From Chthonomonadia bacterium (lineage in GTDB: Bacteria; Armatimonadota; HRBIN16), in assembly GCA_013314755.1 (NCBI GenBank), contig JABUFA010000029.1:1-46455 (forward strand): a stretch of 46,455 nt of DNA, read 5' to 3'. The translations under genes were made by a program, and so were the position numbers. The notes below the pieces were generated by a model, which saw nothing but the letters and a program-made list of their open reading frames with translations, searched no databases and had not been told where the DNA came from. Shown here piece after piece: positions 1 through 8,405 of the stretch (its first letter is position 1; each line of letters opens with the position of its first letter).

Positions 1-79
1 CTCGCAGGTGAGCGACTTCTGTTTCCAGAGCACTCAGACGCCTGAGCAGTTCCTCAATGGTTGGTGTGTTCTTGCGCAT
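1..79 (-). CDS. 5' end of an unidentified gene (cut by window edge)
   Basis: An ATG at 77-79 on the minus strand opens a frame that runs off the window start without a stop. The 26 visible residues begin MRKNTPTIEELLRRLSALE and look like an amphipathic, leucine-rich helix, possibly a short coiled coil. I do not recognise a family from this much sequence. No strong Shine-Dalgarno site is visible upstream. The frame could be real or chance; the regular heptad-like leucine pattern favours real. Confidence 0.45.
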   Translation of the reverse strand, partial: MRKNTPTIEELLRRLSALETEVAHLR

Positions 80-258
80 GGCAAGAGTTTACCACATCTT
101 TGGTGAAATGAGTAGGTAGGTAGTTACCATTTTAGATGACTCGCATGGACTCATACCGCGCTTCAGTAATCTTCGCCTCTGGCTGACACTAACCACTACT
201 CCCCTTTCTCAAGCAATATGCGCTTCCGACCGCAGAAACACCGAGGCAGGATACAACT

Positions 259-294
259 GGCGAATTGTATTCGCCAAGCAAATGATGGTACAAT
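259..294 (+). promoter_or_regulatory. Palindrome overlapping a candidate promoter
   Basis: A perfect inverted repeat GGCGAAT-TGT-ATTCGCC lies at 259-275. A plausible sigma70 promoter overlaps it: TTGTAT at 265-270, an 18-base spacer, and TACAAT at 289-294. A repressor binding the palindrome would cover the -35 box. The likely target is the ABC exporter at 483. The placement is seen in the sequence; regulation is inference. Confidence 0.35.
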
Positions 295-333
295 AAAGTA
301 ACCTTTCCGAAGGGGAAGGGGTTCGCGACAGCG

Positions 334-486
334 ATGGGAAAAAAGAGTATCGCAAAGGTACAGTCGGCGCACAGTGTGCCCCTCGCATGGCTTGCGCTCA
401 GCGGGGAGATGCAGGAACGCTGGCTCTTCTGCTTCCGCAAGCAGAAGAGCGGTAATCCGTTCAGCGACGTTCGCATCGTGCCATGA
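334..486 (+). CDS. Possible 50-residue leader ORF coupled to ABC exporter
   Basis: An ATG at 334 opens a 50-codon frame whose TGA (484-486) overlaps the ATG of the ABC exporter (483), the ATGA arrangement typical of translational coupling. The peptide begins MGKKSIAKVQ and has no family I recognise. Its Shine-Dalgarno site is weak (a GGGG run about 14 bases upstream). Bases 423-450 inside it form a perfect 12-bp hairpin, so the frame may be incidental to a structured RNA leader. The exact stop/start overlap is the main argument that it is translated. Confidence 0.25.
   Translation: MGKKSIAKVQSAHSVPLAWLALSGEMQERWLFCFRKQKSGNPFSDVRIVP
415..462 (+). promoter_or_regulatory. Strong hairpin in the leader of the ABC exporter
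   Basis: GCTCTTCTGCTT (423-434) and AAGCAGAAGAGC (439-450) are perfect 12-base complements around a CCGC loop. An outer GAACG (415-419) can pair with CGTTC (458-462), giving a two-tier stem ending about 20 bases before the exporter ATG. No T-run follows, so this is not a standard terminator. A role in translation or mRNA stability is inferred. Confidence 0.6.
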
Positions 487-2225
487 AGAATCTCATCCGT
501 TTTCTGAAAGAGCTGCGCCCCTACCGGCGCACCATGTTTCTGGCGGCGGTGCTGACCTTCCTCAGCGCAGGGCTCGGTCTGCCCATGCCCCTCATCATCC
601 AGTACATCACCGACCACCTGATCAAGCGTGAACCGTTCCCGTTGTGGGGGGTCTTCTTCGCCATCGTGGGCATCTCGGCGGCATCGGGGCTGGTTGGCTA
701 CGCGCTGGCAGTCACCATCACCTATCTTGGACAGCGATTTATGTATGATATTCGCCGAAAGTTATACAGCCATATGCAGTCGCTGTCCATCGGCTTCTTC
801 GAGAAACATCAGACGGGCAAGCTGATGTCCAACGTGATTAACGACGTGGCAACTATCAACCAGCTGCTGACGGGCGGCTTTGTGAACATGATTTCGGATG
901 CCGTGACGCTGGCGGCGGTGCTGGTCATCGCCTTCTATAAAAACTGGATGCTGTCGTTGATTGCCCTGTCGGTGTTCCCCATCTATATCCTGAACTACCT
1001 CGCCTTCGTCAACAAGCTGAAACAGGGCAGTCGCCAGATACGGCACGAGCGCGATGTGATGCTCGGTGACCTGCAGGAAAAGCTGGCAGGGGTGGCGGTG
1101 GTCAAGTCCTACGCGAAGGAGCGCTACGAGGTACGCCAGTTTCTGGGACAGACTCGCGAACTGCTTGTGCTGAACGTGAGGCAGGGCGTTATCGGCACGC
1201 TGTTGTGGGTCATCGCCGAGGTCATCGGTGCGCTCGGCACGGCGCTGATGCTGTGGTACGGCGGTCGCCTGGTGATTTCCGGGCAGATGTCGCCCGGTTC
1301 ATTGATTGCGTTCATCTCGTACATTGGCGGCTACATGTATGGTCCTATCCTGCGCCTGATTCAGATGAACGACATGATTGCCCGCACCAACGCCGCACTG
1401 GAACGCATCTTCTACACGCTGGACACGAAACCTACCATTGAGGACAAACCAGATGCCATTGAAATGCCCCCCATCGTGGGCAAGGTGGAGTTTGATAACG
1501 TGTGGTTTGAGTACGAGCCGGGACAACCGGTGTTGAAAGGCATTAACCTGGTGGTGGAGCCGGGCGAGATGGTCGCGCTGGTCGGACAGTCGGGTTCCGG
1601 CAAAACCACCATGGTGAACCTGCTCCAGCGAAACTACGATGTCACCTCCGGCGCGATTCGCATTGACGGCATCGACATCCGCGATGTGAAACTGAAGAGC
1701 CTGCGCCGCCAGATCGGTGTGGTTATTCAGGAGACCATCCTGTTCAACACCACCATTATGGAGAACATTCGCTACGGACGGCTGGACGCCACGGACGAAG
1801 AGGTGTATGAAGCCGCCCGCGCCGCAAACATTCATCACGTGATTGAGGCGTTACCGAAAGGCTACGAAACGCGCATCGGCGAGGAGGGCGTGAAGCTGTC
1901 AGGGGGAGAAAAACAGCGTGTTGCCATCGCCCGCGCCATCCTCAGCGACCCGCGCATCCTCATTCTGGACGAAGCCACCAGCGCACTCGACTCCGAAACC
2001 GAGGCGCTGATTCAGGAGGCACTGGAACGGCTGATGCAGGGACGCACCAGCTTCGTTATCGCGCACCGCCTGTCCACCATCATTAAAGCCAATAAAATCG
2101 TGGTGATGGAGAAGGGCGAAATCAAAGAGGTGGGCACGCACGAGCAGTTGCTGGCTTATGGAGGCATCTACGCGAATCTGTATCATCAGCAGTTCCGCGT
2201 TGCACTGGAAGCCCAGATGGCTTAA
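483..2225 (+). CDS. ABC exporter, fused membrane and ATPase domains (MsbA/LmrA type)
   Basis: This 580-residue half-transporter is expected to work as a homodimer, exporting a lipid, peptide or drug-like substrate. Residues 1 to about 310 form the six-helix membrane domain, with a cytoplasmic coupling-loop region near GFFEKHQTGKLMS. The C-terminal ATPase has Walker A GQSGSGKTT (about 367-375), signature LSGGEKQRVAIARA (about 472), Walker B ILILDEATS (about 490) and the H-loop in AHRLST (about 525). Length and domain order are normal. The ATG at 483 has no good Shine-Dalgarno site but overlaps the stop of an upstream 50-codon frame, so translation may depend on coupling. No neighbour indicates the substrate. 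Confidence 0.92.
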   Translation: MKNLIRFLKELRPYRRTMFLAAVLTFLSAGLGLPMPLIIQYITDHLIKREPFPLWGVFFAIVGISAASGLVGYALAVTITYLGQRFMYDIRRKLYSHMQSLSIGFFEKHQTGKLMSNVINDVATINQLLTGGFVNMISDAVTLAAVLVIAFYKNWMLSLIALSVFPIYILNYLAFVNKLKQGSRQIRHERDVMLGDLQEKLAGVAVVKSYAKERYEVRQFLGQTRELLVLNVRQGVIGTLLWVIAEVIGALGTALMLWYGGRLVISGQMSPGSLIAFISYIGGYMYGPILRLIQMNDMIARTNAALERIFYTLDTKPTIEDKPDAIEMPPIVGKVEFDNVWFEYEPGQPVLKGINLVVEPGEMVALVGQSGSGKTTMVNLLQRNYDVTSGAIRIDGIDIRDVKLKSLRRQIGVVIQETILFNTTIMENIRYGRLDATDEEVYEAARAANIHHVIEALPKGYETRIGEEGVKLSGGEKQRVAIARAILSDPRILILDEATSALDSETEALIQEALERLMQGRTSFVIAHRLSTIIKANKIVVMEKGEIKEVGTHEQLLAYGGIYANLYHQQFRVALEAQMA

Positions 2226-2311
2226 CCTGTTCCCTTCCTCCTGCGTGCAGGGATAACCCTCCCCTGTGAGGAAGTAACTCTCGAAACAAACCATCAGAGG
2301 GGAGGTTTCCG

Positions 2312-3403
2312 TTGGCAGCCGAGCTACTGGAAAAACCCGTTCAGCCCAACTGGCAGGGGCTGGTAGATTGCATTCTTCGTAAAGGCACGCCAGAACGTGT
2401 GTACTACATCGAACTCTTCCTGGACCCCGAAGTGCAGGATGCTATCTGCAGACGTTACCATCTGCTGGACGACCTGGACCCCGACCACCGCGAGTTCTAC
2501 CTGCAGAAACAGGTTCGTCTGATGCGCTTTCTGGGAGATGACTACGTGCGGGCAACGCTGGAAGGCATGGACTGGCCCCTCAACCGCGTGGTCACCGAAG
2601 ACACCGCCTCCATACCTCGTAGCGGCGGGCGCAGCTATATCGACGAACATCGCGGGCCCATAACCAGCTGGGAAGAGTTCGAACGCTATCCGTGGCCCGA
2701 CCCTTGCCGCGCTTCTACCTTTGCGCTGGAGTGGTATGAAGAGAACCTGCCGGACGATATGTGTGTAATTGCCAGCGGCGGGTTTGCACACTTTGCCGAG
2801 CACCTCACATGGTTGATGGGCTATGAGACGCTCTGCTATGCACTGTACGACCAGCGTGACCTGGTGCAGGCAATCGCTGAACGACTGAACGAGATTTACA
2901 GCGTGATGCTTGACCGCCTGCTGGAGTTCGACCGGGTGAAGATTGTCTGGGGTAGCGACGATATGGGTTTCCGCAGTGGAACGCTTATCAGTCCCAACGA
3001 CCTGCGCGAATTTGTCCTGCCCGGACACCGGCTGATGACACAGAAGTCGCACGCTGCTGGGCGTCCGTACCTCCTGCACAGCTGCGGCAACCTGCAGGCG
3101 ATAATGGATGACCTGATCGAGAATGTGCAAATCGACGCCAAACACTCATTCGAGGACACCATTGAGAGCGTGATAGACTTCAAGCAACGCTATGGGCATC
3201 GCATCGCTGCGCTCGGAGGGATTGACGTGGACTTTCTCTGCCGAGCCGATGAGGCACAGATTCGCCAGCGGGTTCGGCAAACCCTGGAAGCGTGTCTGCC
3301 GGGCGGAGGCTACGTGCTGGGAACCGGTAACAGCGTCGCAAACTATATCCCGCTGCACAACTACCTTGTGATGCTGGACGAAGGCAGGCGGTTTACACCA
3401 TAA
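2312..3403 (+). CDS. Uroporphyrinogen-decarboxylase-family (MtaA/UroD-like) protein
   Basis: A 363-residue protein starting at TTG 2312 behind GGGGAGG at 2299-2305. The fold family is UroD/MtaA, a TIM barrel including true HemE and cobalamin or corrinoid methyltransferases. The motif HSCGN at residues 256-260 resembles the zinc-binding His-x-Cys of the MtaA/CmuA branch, and the C-terminal half (LGGIDVDFL, GGYVLGTGNSV) is typical of the non-heme paralogues common in degradative bacteria. HemE-specific N-terminal arginine motifs are not evident, so haem synthesis is unlikely. No partner corrinoid protein is adjacent; substrate unknown. It may be co-transcribed with the exporter, 86 bases upstream. 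Confidence 0.8.
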   Translation: MAAELLEKPVQPNWQGLVDCILRKGTPERVYYIELFLDPEVQDAICRRYHLLDDLDPDHREFYLQKQVRLMRFLGDDYVRATLEGMDWPLNRVVTEDTASIPRSGGRSYIDEHRGPITSWEEFERYPWPDPCRASTFALEWYEENLPDDMCVIASGGFAHFAEHLTWLMGYETLCYALYDQRDLVQAIAERLNEIYSVMLDRLLEFDRVKIVWGSDDMGFRSGTLISPNDLREFVLPGHRLMTQKSHAAGRPYLLHSCGNLQAIMDDLIENVQIDAKHSFEDTIESVIDFKQRYGHRIAALGGIDVDFLCRADEAQIRQRVRQTLEACLPGGGYVLGTGNSVANYIPLHNYLVMLDEGRRFTP

Positions 3404-3443
3404 AGGCGCAGAGGCAAAATCGTTCGCTCCTCCCCCTATCCTA

Positions 3444-3473
3444 TTGGCGACCCGTTCGGCTAAGGTGTATAAT
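3444..3473 (+). promoter_or_regulatory. Sigma70 promoter of aspS
   Basis: TTGGCG at 3444-3449, an 18-base spacer and a perfect TATAAT at 3468-3473 lie 35 bases before the aspS start. Confidence 0.7.
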
Positions 3474-3508
3474 AATCGTGCTTCAGGACGATAGAGGGAG
3501 GTTGACTG

Positions 3509-5299
3509 TTGCAACGCTGGAAACGCACTCATTTCTGCGGAACCCTGCGCCCCGAACATATCGGGCAAGTGGTGGTACTGAACGGCTGGGTGCATCGCAG
3601 CCGCGACCACGGTGGGCTTATCTTTATTGACCTGCGCGACCGGAGCGGGCTGGTACAGGTCGTTTTCGACCCCAGCCACGCCCCCCACGCACACGACATC
3701 GCCGAAACGGTACGCGCCGAGTATGTGCTGGCGGTAGAAGGAACCGTACGCCGCCGCCCCGAAGGGCTGGAAAACCCCAAGCTGGCTACAGGTGAAATTG
3801 AAGTGCTGGTCTCCGATATGGAGGTGCTGAACACCTGCCGCCCCCTGCCCTTCCAGATTGCGGAGGAGAACCTGAACGTCGACGAGTCCATCCGCCTGCG
3901 CTATCGCTATCTGGACCTGCGTCGCCCGGAGATGCTCCATCGCCTGGAGCTGCGCCACCGGGTGGTGAACCTGATACGCCAGTTCCTCAACGAGCGCGGT
4001 TTTATAGAGGTTGAAACGCCAATCCTTATCAAATCCACACCGGAAGGAGCACGGGACTACCTGGTGCCTTCGCGCCTCTACCCGGGGCATTTCTATGCCC
4101 TGCCGCAATCGCCACAGCAGCTCAAGCAGTTGCTGATGGTAGGCGGTGTGGAGCGTTATTACCAGATTGCCAAGTGCTTCCGCGACGAGGATACCCGTGC
4201 CGACCGCCAGCCCGAGTTCACGCAGCTCGACCTCGAGATGTCTTTCGTGGAGCAGGAGGACATCCTGAACCTGATTGAAGAGATGACCATTTTCGTGGTG
4301 GAGTCGGTGTCGGACAAGAAGATGATCAAGCCATGGCCCCGCCTCACCTACGACGAGGCAATGGCTCGCTACGGCACCGACAAACCCGACCTGCGCTTCG
4401 GGCTGGAGCTGGTGGACCTGTCGTCCGCGCTGGCAAACACGCAGGCGCAGATATTCCGCGGCGCACTGGACAGCGGCGGACAGGTGAAAGCGATTCGCAT
4501 CCCCGGCGGAGCACAGTACAGCCGGAAGGATATCGATGAAATCACCGAGTTTGCCCGCCGCTTCGGCGCGAAGGGGCTGGCGACGATTCAGTGGATGGCG
4601 GACGGAGTGCGCTCGCCAATCGCCAAGTTCCTCTCCCCCGAAGAGCTGGAAGCGATTCGCACCGCGACCGAAGCAAACGTCGGCGACATGGTAGCTATCG
4701 TTGCCGACCAGCCGAAGGTGGTCGCGAACGTGCTCTCTCGCTTGCGCAACGAGTTTGGTAAACGCCTGGGGCTGTTAGACCCCAACATGCTGGCGTTCTG
4801 CTGGATTGTGGACTTTCCGCTGGTGGAGTGGAACGAAGAGGAGGGGCGATGGGACGCCATGCACCATCCGTTTACCATGCCCCACCCCGAAGATATTCCC
4901 CTGCTGGATACCGACCCGGCGCGTGTTCGTGCCTCGTGCTATGACGTGGTGTGCAACGGCGTGGAGTGGGCAAGCGGAAGCATCCGTATCCATCGCCGCG
5001 ACATCCAGCAAAAGGTATTCAAACTGCTGAACTACAGCGAGGAGGAGACACAGGCGCGCTTTGGGCACATGCTGGAGGCGTTTGAATACGGTGCACCGCC
5101 GCACGGGGGAATTGCGCCCGGGATTGACCGCCTCATCATGTTCCTCACCGACGACGAGAACATCCGTGAGGTGATTGCCTTCCCCAAGACCGCTACGGGG
5201 CAGGACCTGCTCTTCGGTGCGCCCGCGCCTGTAGACGAGAAACAGCTGCAGGAACTGCACATCCGCGTGGTGCTTCCCGAGGAGAAAAAGGGGCAATAA
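3509..5299 (+). CDS. aspS: Aspartyl-tRNA synthetase
   Basis: This 596-residue class IIb synthetase charges tRNA-Asp with aspartate in the cytoplasm. It has the N-terminal OB-fold anticodon domain (from [16 protein letters not shown]), class II motif 2 around [16 protein letters not shown] (about 224-239), a bacterial GAD insertion between motifs 2 and 3, and motif 3 GIAPGIDRL (about 533-541). The start is TTG 3509 behind GAGGGAGG, with a clear promoter upstream. His34 in RDHGG, together with a RPEG segment further on, resembles non-discriminating AspRS enzymes that also charge tRNA-Asn, which is then amidated by GatCAB; that part is inference. The stop codon is overlapped by the 3' end of an antisense RNA candidate. 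Confidence 0.96.
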   Translation: MQRWKRTHFCGTLRPEHIGQVVVLNGWVHRSRDHGGLIFIDLRDRSGLVQVVFDPSHAPHAHDIAETVRAEYVLAVEGTVRRRPEGLENPKLATGEIEVLVSDMEVLNTCRPLPFQIAEENLNVDESIRLRYRYLDLRRPEMLHRLELRHRVVNLIRQFLNERGFIEVETPILIKSTPEGARDYLVPSRLYPGHFYALPQSPQQLKQLLMVGGVERYYQIAKCFRDEDTRADRQPEFTQLDLEMSFVEQEDILNLIEEMTIFVVESVSDKKMIKPWPRLTYDEAMARYGTDKPDLRFGLELVDLSSALANTQAQIFRGALDSGGQVKAIRIPGGAQYSRKDIDEITEFARRFGAKGLATIQWMADGVRSPIAKFLSPEELEAIRTATEANVGDMVAIVADQPKVVANVLSRLRNEFGKRLGLLDPNMLAFCWIVDFPLVEWNEEEGRWDAMHHPFTMPHPEDIPLLDTDPARVRASCYDVVCNGVEWASGSIRIHRRDIQQKVFKLLNYSEEETQARFGHMLEAFEYGAPPHGGIAPGIDRLIMFLTDDENIREVIAFPKTATGQDLLFGAPAPVDEKQLQELHIRVVLPEEKKGQ

Positions 5300-5500
5300 A
5301 AAACTGGAGAGGGGGTTAAATCCTGTCCTCCGCGCTCTTGATCCAGCGGCTTACCCCTGAGCGGGGGGCTTTCACACCGGAGAGGGCGGGGCAGGTACCG
5401 AACAGAGTCGGACGGGAAACCTCCCGCCTCTCGACTTCAGCTCGGGCAGGCAAACCCCCTCTTGGCTCCGGAGCCCGGTCTCTGCCGGGACGGGTCACTC
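5297..5500 (-). ncRNA. Candidate structured small RNA, about 200 nt (6S-like rod?)
   Basis: This non-coding stretch downstream of aspS can fold, read on the minus strand, into a long rod: GGGG/CCCC, CCGA/TCGG, AGTCG/CGACT and CGGGA/TCCCG nested around a GGTT loop, with an outer AGAGGG/CCCTCT and CCGG/CCGG. A minus-strand promoter (5507-5535) lies just upstream. The 3' end is a CTGGA/TCCAG stem followed by six T residues (5298-5303). Promoter, rod and terminator together predict a transcript of roughly 200 nt. Size and shape recall 6S RNA, but I cannot confirm the conserved bubble. The plus strand could form the same stems; a leader for the 5675 gene is the alternative. SRP, tmRNA and RNase P motifs are absent. 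Confidence 0.5.
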
Positions 5501-5506
5501 ATCTAT

Positions 5507-5535
5507 ACATTACATCGATTCCACATCTTTGTCAA
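5507..5535 (-). promoter_or_regulatory. Minus-strand promoter of the structured RNA
   Basis: Read on the minus strand, a perfect TTGACA (5530-5535) is followed after 17 bases by TAATGT (5507-5512); an overlapping TGTAAT at 15 bases is an alternative -10. It faces away from the 5675 gene, towards aspS. Confidence 0.55.
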
Positions 5536-5543
5536 GAGATATA

Positions 5544-5567
5544 CCCGCAACAACACGGGATTTTTTC
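5544..5567 (+). terminator. Weak plus-strand terminator-like hairpin
   Basis: A CCCG stem with an 8-base loop and CGGG is followed by A and six T residues near 5560-5567. The stem is only 4 bp, so confidence is low. It could end readthrough from aspS. Confidence 0.35.
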
Positions 5568-5674
5568 TTTTGGCTCCATTCTTGCTGTAGCCCTCAGCCA
5601 ACGATAAGAGGTAACCGCCACTCGCACAGCGAAGAGTACTTACAAACTCAGACCGACTTCAAAGAGGTGAGCCG

Positions 5675-6775
5675 ATGCAACCGATAAGGATTGGGATGAT
5701 TGGCGTTGGACAGATTGGCAAGATGCATCTGCGCCAGTATGCTCAGATTCCGGGCGCACAGATAGTCGCCGCTGCCGACATCAACGAGGCGGAACTGAAG
5801 CGTGTGGCTGAGGAGTATCAAATCCCCTTCACCACCACCGACTTTCGCAAACTGCTGGAACGCGACGACATCGACGCCGTGGACGTCTGCCTGCACAACA
5901 ACCTGCACGCCCCGGTCACGATCGAGGCACTGCAGGCAGGCAAGCACGTGTACTGCGAGAAGCCCATGGCGGGCGCGTATGTGGACGCCCTTGCCATGTA
6001 CGAAACCGCTAAACGCACCGGCAGGAAGCTCTCCATCCAGCTGGCTACCCTCTTCTCCAAGGAAACCAAAGCCGCAAAGCGCCTGATTGATGAAGGCTAC
6101 CTGGGCAAGCTGTATCACGCGCGCTCGACCGGCTTCCGCAGACGCGGCAGACCTTACGTGGACGGCTATGGCACCGCTTCCTTCGTCCAGAAGGCGGTCG
6201 CTGCGGGAGGCGCACTGTACGACATGGGGGTCTACCATATCGCTCAGGTGCTGTACCTGCTGGGATTGCCGCAGGTCGAGCGCATCAGCGGGAAGATATA
6301 CCAGGAAACCGACATGGACGCCCGCCGGCGCGAAATCAGCGGCTACGACGTAGAAGAACTGGGGTTGGGGTTCGTCAAATGCGCGGACGGCGTGACCATC
6401 GACATCATCGAAGCGTGGGCAATCCACCTCGACGGCTTCGAGGGCAGCAGCATCGTCGGGTCAAAAGGTGGAGTACGCCTGAACCCGTTCGGCTACTTCA
6501 CCACCGTCGCCGACATGGACATGAACGCCACCTTTGACCTGAATAGCGCGGACTGGCGATGGCACCAGCTGGTTGAGAACACCGATGCCTACGACTCGCC
6601 CCAGCATCACTGGATCGCCGCCCTGCAGGGCAGAGTGGAACTCCTGCCTACCGCCGAAATTGCGCTCGCGACCATGCTTATCAGCGAGGGCATCTACCTT
6701 TCCGACCGTCTTGGACGGGAGGTGAGCGCGCAGGAGGTCGTAGAAAACTCTCGCTCAACTGCCGTCAAGCTGTAG
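5675..6775 (+). CDS. Gfo/Idh/MocA-family NAD(P)-dependent dehydrogenase
   Basis: A 366-residue oxidoreductase. The N-terminal Rossmann fold opens with [14 protein letters not shown], the glycine-rich NAD(P) site, and continues to the family motif EKPMAG (about residue 105), whose Lys-Pro pair is catalytic in this family. The C-terminal alpha/beta domain contains [12 protein letters not shown], matching the GG..D.G.H signature. Such enzymes oxidise or reduce sugars, inositols or sugar acids; the substrate cannot be read from sequence. The ATG at 5675 has GAGGTG upstream. It is followed by an 11-bp hairpin, so it is probably monocistronic. Confidence 0.9.
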   Translation: MQPIRIGMIGVGQIGKMHLRQYAQIPGAQIVAAADINEAELKRVAEEYQIPFTTTDFRKLLERDDIDAVDVCLHNNLHAPVTIEALQAGKHVYCEKPMAGAYVDALAMYETAKRTGRKLSIQLATLFSKETKAAKRLIDEGYLGKLYHARSTGFRRRGRPYVDGYGTASFVQKAVAAGGALYDMGVYHIAQVLYLLGLPQVERISGKIYQETDMDARRREISGYDVEELGLGFVKCADGVTIDIIEAWAIHLDGFEGSSIVGSKGGVRLNPFGYFTTVADMDMNATFDLNSADWRWHQLVENTDAYDSPQHHWIAALQGRVELLPTAEIALATMLISEGIYLSDRLGREVSAQEVVENSRSTAVKL

Positions 6776-6783
6776 GAATAACG

Positions 6784-6811
6784 GGGTGCGCTCCACCTGC
6801 GGAGCGCACCC
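6784..6811 (+). terminator. Hairpin after the Gfo/Idh gene
   Basis: GGGTGCGCTCC (6784-6794) and GGAGCGCACCC (6801-6811) form a perfect 11-bp stem with a six-base loop, 9 bases after the stop. There is no strong T-run, so it may be a weak terminator or a 3'-end stabiliser. Confidence 0.5.
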
Positions 6812-6824
6812 TCCTAATGCGCAT

Positions 6825-6854
6825 TTGTGACCCCTCTGTCAGGACTGGTATAAT
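6825..6854 (+). promoter_or_regulatory. Extended -10 promoter of the glycosyltransferase operon
   Basis: TTGTGA at 6825-6830, an 18-base spacer and TATAAT at 6849-6854 preceded by TGG, i.e. an extended -10 element. Confidence 0.7.
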
Positions 6855-6894
6855 GAAAACGATATAAGAACACAGGACGTGAGGAACAGTACCC

Positions 6895-7674
6895 TTGAGC
6901 AAAAGCGCCGAACCATTTGACATGGAACAGCCGAGCCTCTCGGTGGTGGTTCCCGCCTATAACGAGGAGCACCGGCTGAACGATACTCTGCCTGTTATGT
7001 ATGCCTACCTGCGAGAGCACTATCCGCACTTCGAGCTGCTCGTGGTGGACGACGGTTCTACCGACCGCACGCCCGATATTGTGCGCGAATTCGCCCACCA
7101 GCACCCCGAAGTCCGGCTCATCTCCTACCAGCCGAATCGGGGCAAAGGACACGCTGTGCGAACAGGCATCCTGCAGTCGCAGGGCGAGTGGGTGCTCTTC
7201 TCTGACGCCGACCTGGCAACCCCCATTGAGGAGCTGCCGAATCTGAGCGCAAAACTACGCGAGGGCTACGACATCGCCATCGCCTCGCGTGCGGTGCGCG
7301 GTGCCAAACTGGTGGTCAGACAACCCTGGTACCGGGAGTTCGCAGGGCGCAGCTTCAACCTGATGGTGCAACTGCTGGCGGTTCCCGGCATCCACGACAC
7401 GCAGTGCGGCTTCAAGCTGTTCCGGCGGGAAGCAGCGTGTGAAATCTTCTCTCGCTGTGAGGAGAACGGCTTCAGCTTTGATATCGAGGTGCTTCATGTC
7501 GCTCTGCGTTTAGGATACAGAATAGCAGAAGTGCCTGTCCACTGGATGCATCGTGAAGGTTCCAAAGTGCGGTTACTGCGCGATGCGGTGCGGATGTTTC
7601 TGGCTCTTCTGCGCATCTCACGCCGACACCACTCCCTGCGGGCTATTGCTCAAGAGCCACGCCAGGCGCCATGA
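6895..7674 (+). CDS. Family 2 glycosyltransferase (dolichyl/polyprenyl-phosphate sugar synthase type)
   Basis: A 259-residue cytoplasmic-face enzyme expected to move a hexose from a nucleotide sugar onto polyprenyl phosphate. It shows the GT-A motifs VVPAYNEE near the N-terminus, VVDDGSTD, the metal-binding DAD (FSDADLATP) and the acceptor-side CGFKLF. It is closest in pattern to ALG5/DPM1-like enzymes and has no long C-terminal membrane domain. TTG 6895 is chosen because GAGGAA lies 8 bases upstream. Its TGA overlaps the ATG of the methyltransferase. It starts a three-gene set that probably acts on envelope glycolipids; that role is inferred. Confidence 0.88.
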   Translation: MSKSAEPFDMEQPSLSVVVPAYNEEHRLNDTLPVMYAYLREHYPHFELLVVDDGSTDRTPDIVREFAHQHPEVRLISYQPNRGKGHAVRTGILQSQGEWVLFSDADLATPIEELPNLSAKLREGYDIAIASRAVRGAKLVVRQPWYREFAGRSFNLMVQLLAVPGIHDTQCGFKLFRREAACEIFSRCEENGFSFDIEVLHVALRLGYRIAEVPVHWMHREGSKVRLLRDAVRMFLALLRISRRHHSLRAIAQEPRQAP

Positions 7675-8405
7675 ACCCTGCCGAATACGAACGCATGTAC
7701 CGCTACGAGGACCACTACTGGTGGTTCGTCAGCCGAAGGGAGCTGGTCGACTCGCTGGTCAGCCACCTTCAGCTACCTCCCCGTCCGACCATCGTGGATG
7801 TCGGCTGCGGCACCGGCGCAACCTCTGCGCTCCTGCAGAGGCACGGAACCGTCATCGGTGTGGACATCTCACCGCTCGCCCTCTCGTGGAGCCGAAAACG
7901 CGGGCTGGCAAACCTTCTGCTTGCATCGGCGGAGAGGCTACCTATCGCTCGCGAAAGCGTGGACGTGATTATCGCCACCGATATTCTGGAACACCTGGAC
8001 GATGATATAGCCGTGCTCTGCGAGTTCCATCGTGTGCTGAAGCCGGGCGGGTTTGTGGTGGTTACCGTACCCGCATATCGTATCCTCTGGAGCGAACACG
8101 ACCTGGCTCTGATGCACCGCAGACGCTACGTGGCTGGCGTGCTGGCGAAGCGTGCCCGTCTCGCCGGCTTCGGGGTCGACCGCCTGACCTACGCGCTCTT
8201 TTTCCTCTTCCCGCTGGCACTGATTATGCGCCTGCTGAAACGCAAGCCACCTCCTCACAAAGAGCCAGAAGCGCAGCTGCCTCCTCTGCCCGGCTGGCTC
8301 AATCGGTTCCTGATTCGGTTCCAGCGCATAGAGACATCTCTTCTGCACCGCTTTAACTTCCCGTGGGGAGTCAGCGTGGTGGCGGTGTTGCGCAAGCCAT
8401 GTTGA
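7671..8405 (+). CDS. SAM-dependent class I methyltransferase
   Basis: A 244-residue protein with the Methyltransf_11-type SAM site VDVGCGTGATSALL (about residues 43-56), an acidic VIGVD at the end of strand 2, and IIATDILEHLDDD as the motif II region. The C-terminal part carries a hydrophobic FFLFPLALIMRLL helix, so the protein may sit at the membrane. ATG 7671 overlaps the glycosyltransferase stop (ATGA). The methyl acceptor is unknown; gene order suggests a glycan or lipid-linked intermediate. Confidence 0.85.
   Translation: MNPAEYERMYRYEDHYWWFVSRRELVDSLVSHLQLPPRPTIVDVGCGTGATSALLQRHGTVIGVDISPLALSWSRKRGLANLLLASAERLPIARESVDVIIATDILEHLDDDIAVLCEFHRVLKPGGFVVVTVPAYRILWSEHDLALMHRRRYVAGVLAKRARLAGFGVDRLTYALFFLFPLALIMRLLKRKPPPHKEPEAQLPPLPGWLNRFLIRFQRIETSLLHRFNFPWGVSVVAVLRKPC

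Noticed and set aside
5300-5500. tmRNA, SRP RNA or T-box at the aspS end
   Set aside because: The CCA end and tag frame of tmRNA, the SRP domain IV GGAA motif and the T-box GGTGG sequence were not found on either strand.
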